Source: Comamonadaceae bacterium (GTDB taxonomy: Bacteria > Pseudomonadota > Gammaproteobacteria > Burkholderiales > Burkholderiaceae_C). From it: a stretch of 16,311 bases of DNA. The stretch is taken from assembly GCA_947458305.1 (NCBI GenBank), contig CANGZO010000019.1, positions 1 through 16,311 on the forward strand. Reading direction: 5' to 3'. The position numbers and the translations under genes were made by a program. The notes beneath the pieces were generated by a model that did not search any database, had not been told where the DNA came from, and saw nothing but the letters and a program-made list of their open reading frames with translations. This document shows, piece after piece, positions 13,173 to 16,311 of the stretch (position 1 is the stretch's first letter; each line of letters opens with the position of its first letter).

Positions 13173-14135
13173 ATGACCCTGACCGAACTCAAATACATCG
13201 TGGCCGTGGCCCGCGAAAAGCACTTTGGCAAGGCCGCCGAAGCCTGCTTTGTGTCGCAACCTACGCTGTCGCTGGCCATCAAGAAGCTGGAAGAAGAGCT
13301 GGAAGTCAAGCTGTTTGAGCGCAGCGCCAGCGAAGTCTCGGTGACGCTGTTGGGCGAAGAGATCGTGCGCCAAGCGCAAAGTGTGCTGGAGCAAGCCGCC
13401 GAGATCAAAGAAATTGCCAAGCGGGGCAAAGACCCGCTGGCTGCCACCATGCGGCTGGGCGTCATCTACACGATTGGCCCTTATTTGCTGCCTGACTTGG
13501 TGCGCCAGATCATCACCGACATGCCACAAATGCCGCTGATGCTGCAGGAAAACTTCACTGTGCGTTTGCTGGAGATGCTGCGCACGGGCGAGATCGATTG
13601 CGCGATTCTGGCCGAGCCTTTCCCTGAGTCGGGTTTGGCGGTGGCGCCCTTGTACGACGAGACCTTCATGGCCGCTTTGCCCTTGAACCACCCCTTGGCC
13701 AAAGAGGCGTCGATCACCCCCGAGCAGCTGAAAAACGAAACCATGCTGCTGCTGGGCACGGGCCACTGCTTTCGCGACCACGTGCTCGAGGTGTGCCCCG
13801 AGTTTGCCCGTTACGCGAGCCAGACCGACGGCATCCGCAAGACATTTGAGGGCTCGTCGCTGGAAACCATCAAGCACATGGTGGCAGCGGGCATGGGCGT
13901 GACGCTGGTGCCGCGCCTGTCGGTGCCCGATCTCAAGCCGGTGCACAAGCGCTCCGGCGGGCACAGCGACTCTCCCGTTCGTTATCTGCCGATTGTCGAT
14001 CCGGCAGGCGGCAAGCCGCCCACGCGCCGGGTGGTGCTGGCCTGGCGGCGCAGTTACACCCGATACGAGGCGATTGCCGCCATGCGCAATGCCATCTACG
14101 CCTGCCCATTGCCGGGCGTGACCCGTTTGTCTTGA
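13173..14135 (+). CDS. oxyR: Hydrogen-peroxide sensor/regulator OxyR
   Basis: A LysR-type regulator that senses hydrogen peroxide through a reversible disulfide and activates catalase, Dps and peroxiredoxin genes. The 320-residue protein begins MTLTELKYIVAVAREKHFGKAA, with the helix-turn-helix at about residues 18-37 (AAEACFVSQPTLSLAIKKLE). The redox cysteines fall at 199 and 208 in GTGHCFRDHVLEVC, exactly the numbering of Escherichia coli C199/C208, so the sensor is intact. ATG 13173 gives the canonical N terminus. Upstream in-frame codons overlap recG and are not family-like. It lies between recG and ubiA; a regulator gene at the end of a repair gene is a known betaproteobacterial arrangement as I recall it. 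No separate promoter is evident in the 16-bp gap. Confidence 0.96.
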   Translation: MTLTELKYIVAVAREKHFGKAAEACFVSQPTLSLAIKKLEEELEVKLFERSASEVSVTLLGEEIVRQAQSVLEQAAEIKEIAKRGKDPLAATMRLGVIYTIGPYLLPDLVRQIITDMPQMPLMLQENFTVRLLEMLRTGEIDCAILAEPFPESGLAVAPLYDETFMAALPLNHPLAKEASITPEQLKNETMLLLGTGHCFRDHVLEVCPEFARYASQTDGIRKTFEGSSLETIKHMVAAGMGVTLVPRLSVPDLKPVHKRSGGHSDSPVRYLPIVDPAGGKPPTRRVVLAWRRSYTRYEAIAAMRNAIYACPLPGVTRLS

Positions 14136-14145
14136 GGTGATGCGG

Positions 14146-14997
14146 GTGTTGCCCAAACTCAAGCTCTATCTGGACTTGATCCGCTGGAATCGCCCTGCGG
14201 GTTGGCTGCTGCTGCTGTGGCCGTCTTTGGCCGCGCTGTGGGTGGCGGCGGACGGCTTTCCCGGCTGGCACTTGGTCGCGGTGTTCACCTTGGGCACCAT
14301 CCTGATGCGAAGCGCGGGTTGTTGTGTCAACGATGTGGCCGACCGGGACTTTGACAAGCACGTCAAACGCACCGCCAACCGCCCGGTCACGAGCGGGCGC
14401 CTGGGCGTGAAAGAAGCTTTGGCCGTGGGCGTGGTGCTGGCGTTGTGTGCGTTTGGCCTGGTGTTGACCACCAATGCGGCCACCATCGCCTGGTCATTTG
14501 CGGCATTGGCGGTGACGCTGGCCTACCCCTATGCCAAGCGTTTTGTGTCCATGCCACAGGCTGTGCTCGGCGTGGCCTTCAGCTTTGGCATTCCGATGGC
14601 ATTTGCGGCGGTGCAGGGCGAGGTGCCTCTTTTGGCTTGGGGTTTGTTGCTGGGCAACTTGTTTTGGGTGTTGGCCTATGACACCGAATACGCGATGGTG
14701 GACCGCGACGATGACCTGAACATTGGCATGAAAACCTCGGCCATTACATTGGGCCGCTGGGATGTGGCGGCCATCATGGGTTTTTATGGGGTGTATTTGA
14801 CGATCTGGGCCGTCTTGCTGGATGCTGCCACGCGCGGTCAGTGGTTCTGGGTGGGCCTGCTGGGTGCCGCCTTGCAGGTGGGCTGGCATTTCGTCCTGAT
14901 TCGGGACCGCACCCGTGAGGGTTGCTTCAAGGCCTTCCGGCTCAACCATTGGCTGGGGTTCAGTGTGTTCGCGGGCATCGCGCTCTCATACAGCTAG
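14146..14997 (+). CDS. ubiA: 4-hydroxybenzoate polyprenyltransferase UbiA
   Basis: UbiA joins 4-hydroxybenzoate to the polyprenyl tail in ubiquinone synthesis; it is an inner-membrane protein. The two Asp-rich, Mg2+-pyrophosphate binding motifs are NDVADRDFD (62-70) and DTEYAMVDRDDD (179-190). Around them are hydrophobic segments consistent with eight or nine membrane helices, beginning RPAGWLLLLWPSLAALW. I chose GTG 14146 (283 residues, MLPKLKLYLDLIRWNRPAGW when read with Met) because the sequence GAGGTGAT at 14134-14141 is a near-perfect complement to the 16S rRNA 3' end. It would lie 4 nt before that GTG. ATG 14140 lies inside this site, and GTG 14137 too, so they are less likely. It starts 10 bp after the oxyR stop. 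Confidence 0.93.
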   Translation: MLPKLKLYLDLIRWNRPAGWLLLLWPSLAALWVAADGFPGWHLVAVFTLGTILMRSAGCCVNDVADRDFDKHVKRTANRPVTSGRLGVKEALAVGVVLALCAFGLVLTTNAATIAWSFAALAVTLAYPYAKRFVSMPQAVLGVAFSFGIPMAFAAVQGEVPLLAWGLLLGNLFWVLAYDTEYAMVDRDDDLNIGMKTSAITLGRWDVAAIMGFYGVYLTIWAVLLDAATRGQWFWVGLLGAALQVGWHFVLIRDRTREGCFKAFRLNHWLGFSVFAGIALSYS

Positions 14998-14999
14998 AC

Positions 15000-15023
15000 C
15001 TGCGCTGCCATCTGGCGGCGCAG
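15000..15023. terminator. Strong hairpin between convergent ubiA and proC, possible terminator
   Basis: CTGCGCTGCC and GGCGGCGCAG form a 10-bp stem (nine Watson-Crick pairs and one G-T wobble) with the loop ATCT, starting 2 bp after the ubiA stop and ending 14 bp before the proC stop. It could stop transcripts from both sides. No T-run follows on either strand, so it does not fit a classical intrinsic terminator and may instead protect mRNA 3' ends. Confidence 0.5.
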
Positions 15024-15037
15024 TTGGGCAGGATGGC

Positions 15038-15862
15038 TCAGGCCTTGCCGAATTCATCACCCAGTTCGCGCGCACGCACTTCGGCAGCTTGCATCGCCTT
15101 CACAAACGAGGCTTTCATGCCAGAGGCCTCCATGGCGGTGAGCGCAGCGTAGGTGGTGCCGCCTTTGGAGGTGACGCGCTGGCGCAGCACTTCAGGAGAC
15201 TCCGTCGAAGCCGCTGCCAAGGAAGACGCCCCCGAAAACGTGGCTACGGCCAGTTGGTAGGCCTGTTCGGCGCTCAGGCCCATGCCCACGCCCGCTTCGG
15301 TCATGGCTTCTAGGAAATAAAACACATAAGCCGGGCCAGAACCCGACAAGGCGGTGACCGCGTCCAGTTTGGCTTCTTGATCGACCCACACGAATTGCCC
15401 GGTGGTGGCCATGACTTGCTCGACCAAGGCTTTGTCGGCGGCTGTCACGGAAGGGCAGGGGAACAGCCCGGTGATGCCCTGGCCCACCAGTGCGGGTGTG
15501 TTGGGCATGCAGCGCACCACCCGATCGGTACCCACCCAGCGGCAAATGCTGTCGGTGCGGATGCCTGCTGCCACCGACAGGTGGAGTGCTTGGCGGGTGA
15601 AGGGCATGACGGGAAGGGCGGCCTCGTGAAAAACTTGCGGCTTGACGGCCCAGACCACCAGGTGGGCCTGCGCCAAAGCTGGACTTGCGCTCGCTAAAGC
15701 AGTGATGCCAAAGTCTTGGTGCAGCTTGGACGCTGTATCTGGATAGGGTTCAACCACGGTAAATTGCTCGGGCTTCATGCCTTGGCGAATCAGTCCGCCA
15801 ATGATGGCGCTGGCCATGTTGCCGCCGCCGATGAAAGCCATGTGCTGTGTTGGGTGTGTCAT
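15038..15862 (-). CDS. proC: Pyrroline-5-carboxylate reductase
   Basis: ProC reduces 1-pyrroline-5-carboxylate to proline with NAD(P)H, the last step of proline synthesis. The 274-residue protein has the N-terminal nucleotide-binding motif FIGGGNMASAIIGG (residues 10-23), VWAVKPQ, RCMPNTPALVGQGITGLFP, and the C-terminal dimer/catalytic motifs ALSGSGPAYVFYFLEAM and RVTSKGGTTYAAL. ATG 15862 was chosen over an upstream TTG at 15871 because it gives the usual short N terminus. Neither has a good ribosome binding site. A divergent ribosomal gene rplN lies about 400 bp away; in many bacteria proC follows yggS, but not here. Confidence 0.96.
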   Translation of the reverse strand: MTHPTQHMAFIGGGNMASAIIGGLIRQGMKPEQFTVVEPYPDTASKLHQDFGITALASASPALAQAHLVVWAVKPQVFHEAALPVMPFTRQALHLSVAAGIRTDSICRWVGTDRVVRCMPNTPALVGQGITGLFPCPSVTAADKALVEQVMATTGQFVWVDQEAKLDAVTALSGSGPAYVFYFLEAMTEAGVGMGLSAEQAYQLAVATFSGASSLAAASTESPEVLRQRVTSKGGTTYAALTAMEASGMKASFVKAMQAAEVRARELGDEFGKA

Positions 15863-16060
15863 GCTTTGCAAACTCTGAAGGTGACGCCGAGAGGGCTGTT
15901 GAACGCTGAGATGCGGCGATTGTCGCTGTTTGTGTGGACCGCTTTGGCGGCCGTCGTTGGGTGGCCTGTGGCGACGAACAGCTGCTTTGGCATCAACCCA
16001 CGTACCCCATTGGGAGAGTCGAGAGGTGGCAAGTCACAGTGCCCAAGGCCAATGAAGCGC
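15863..16060. other. Gap upstream of proC without a recognisable gene
   Basis: About 200 bp between the proC start and the rplN promoter. A 67-codon minus-strand open frame ends at 15859 and overlaps the proC start by 4 bp, but it has no recognisable family features. A weak GACAAT-type -10 for proC occurs on the minus strand near 15927-15932, without a good -35. Nothing else was recognised. Confidence 0.5.
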
Positions 16061-16117
16061 AAGTTTTATAAAATTTTTCCCGAAGTTGTTGCGTCACCGT
16101 TTATTTGCTGGCATAAT
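16061..16117 (+). promoter_or_regulatory. Strong promoter with UP-like element for rplN
   Basis: The -35 is TTGCGT (16089-16094), the spacer is 17 bp, and the -10 is CATAAT (16112-16117), preceded by TGG, an extended -10. Immediately upstream is an A/T-only stretch apart from one G, AGTTTTATAAAATTTTT (16062-16078), where an UP element would contact the RNA polymerase alpha subunits (about -46 to -62). This is the architecture of a highly expressed ribosomal operon. The leader would be about 140 nt. Confidence 0.7.
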
Positions 16118-16126
16118 CGTGGGCTT

Positions 16127-16245
16127 CGCCTTGCAAAAGGCGTAAGTATCTGCCCAATCTGAAGCGCAGCGAGTGGTTCGCGGCGTGAATGACGGGTCCA
16201 AGACTGATTCTTGTTGGTTGGCTATTGGGCTGGCAGACAAAGAAT
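16127..16245 (+). promoter_or_regulatory. Structured leader of rplN mRNA
   Basis: CGCCTT and AAGGCG close a 6-bp hairpin with a GCAA (GNRA-type) tetraloop at 16127-16142. TCTGCC (16149-16154) can pair with GGCAGA (16232-16237), continued by CAAT (16155-16158) with ATTG (16224-16227), leaving a 4-nt bulge. A competing pairing joins 16207-16214 to 16237-16245. These could form alternative structures in the leader, as in ribosomal-protein autoregulation. I recognise no known RNA family. Confidence 0.35.
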
Positions 16246-16264
16246 ACAAGTTGGGAACAAAGAA

Positions 16265-16311
16265 ATGATCCAGACAGAATCTCGGTTGGATGTGGCCGAC
16301 AACACCGGCGC
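16265..16311 (+). CDS. rplN: Ribosomal protein L14, 5' end only
   Basis: The first 15 full codons read MIQTESRLDVADNTG, followed by part of the next Ala codon; the gene runs off the window. This matches the highly conserved L14 N terminus (MIQ-x-x-x-x-L-x-VADN-S/T-GA). L14 binds 23S rRNA near the subunit interface and contacts 16S helix 14. In many bacteria rplN follows rpsQ and opens the spc operon. Here the upstream neighbour is divergent proC and no rpsQ sequence is seen in the 400 bp before it, so it appears to have its own promoter. Confidence 0.93.
   Translation, partial: MIQTESRLDVADNTG

Noticed and set aside
13146..14162. 338-codon minus-strand open frame opposite oxyR
   Set aside because: Antisense to a complete OxyR with both redox cysteines; no family features of its own.
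15859..16062. 67-codon minus-strand frame overlapping the proC start as ATGA
   Set aside because: The overlap could mean a coupled leader peptide, but the sequence shows no family features, no ribosome binding site was found, and conservation cannot be judged here.
1..16311. tRNA, rRNA, CRISPR or transposase genes
   Set aside because: None was recognised on either strand. No array of spaced direct repeats or transposase motif was found.

Overview
The window looks like a chromosome segment from a betaproteobacterium of the order Burkholderiales, most likely Comamonadaceae. This rests on protein resemblance from memory, not a search. Supporting points are the GC-rich housekeeping genes, the recG-oxyR-ubiA order, the NagGH-type oxygenase, and a TGT and UbiA whose wording I associate with that family.

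Layout. (1) 36-1786: a small DUF2256 zinc-ribbon-like gene overlaps an iron-sulfur photolyase of the PhrB/CryB class. (2) 1790-7337: the two queuosine enzymes tgt and queA, both on the minus strand, are separated by about 3.3 kb. That gap holds a LysR regulator, a divergent three-gene Rieske oxygenase operon (alpha, beta, ferredoxin; best match salicylate 5-hydroxylase) and a 76-bp palindromic repeat. (3) 7441-11043: a block that appears lower in GC. It carries four lipoprotein genes in one minus-strand operon (CsgG-like, PEGA-like, DUF4810, DUF799), a further Gly-rich lipoprotein gene upstream, and a divergent helix-turn-helix regulator. The shared promoter region of the last two holds two near-perfect dyads. 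(4) 11087-14997: recG, oxyR and ubiA run together on the plus strand. (5) 15038-15862: proC on the minus strand, convergent with ubiA. (6) 15863-16311: an rplN promoter with UP-like element, a structured leader, and the first 15 codons of rplN (ribosomal protein L14).

How they work together. The LysR protein probably senses an aromatic acid and switches on the oxygenase operon from a dyad between the two. The oxygenase lacks its reductase here, and no downstream ring-cleavage gene is present. The lipoprotein block is the best candidate for a poorly described system: a CsgG-type outer-membrane assembly without curli subunits, with an extra PEGA-like lipoprotein, a possible surface lipoprotein cargo and its own regulator. 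The rest is core: queuosine, recombination repair, peroxide response, ubiquinone, proline and translation. No tRNA, rRNA, CRISPR array, transposase or phage gene was seen.
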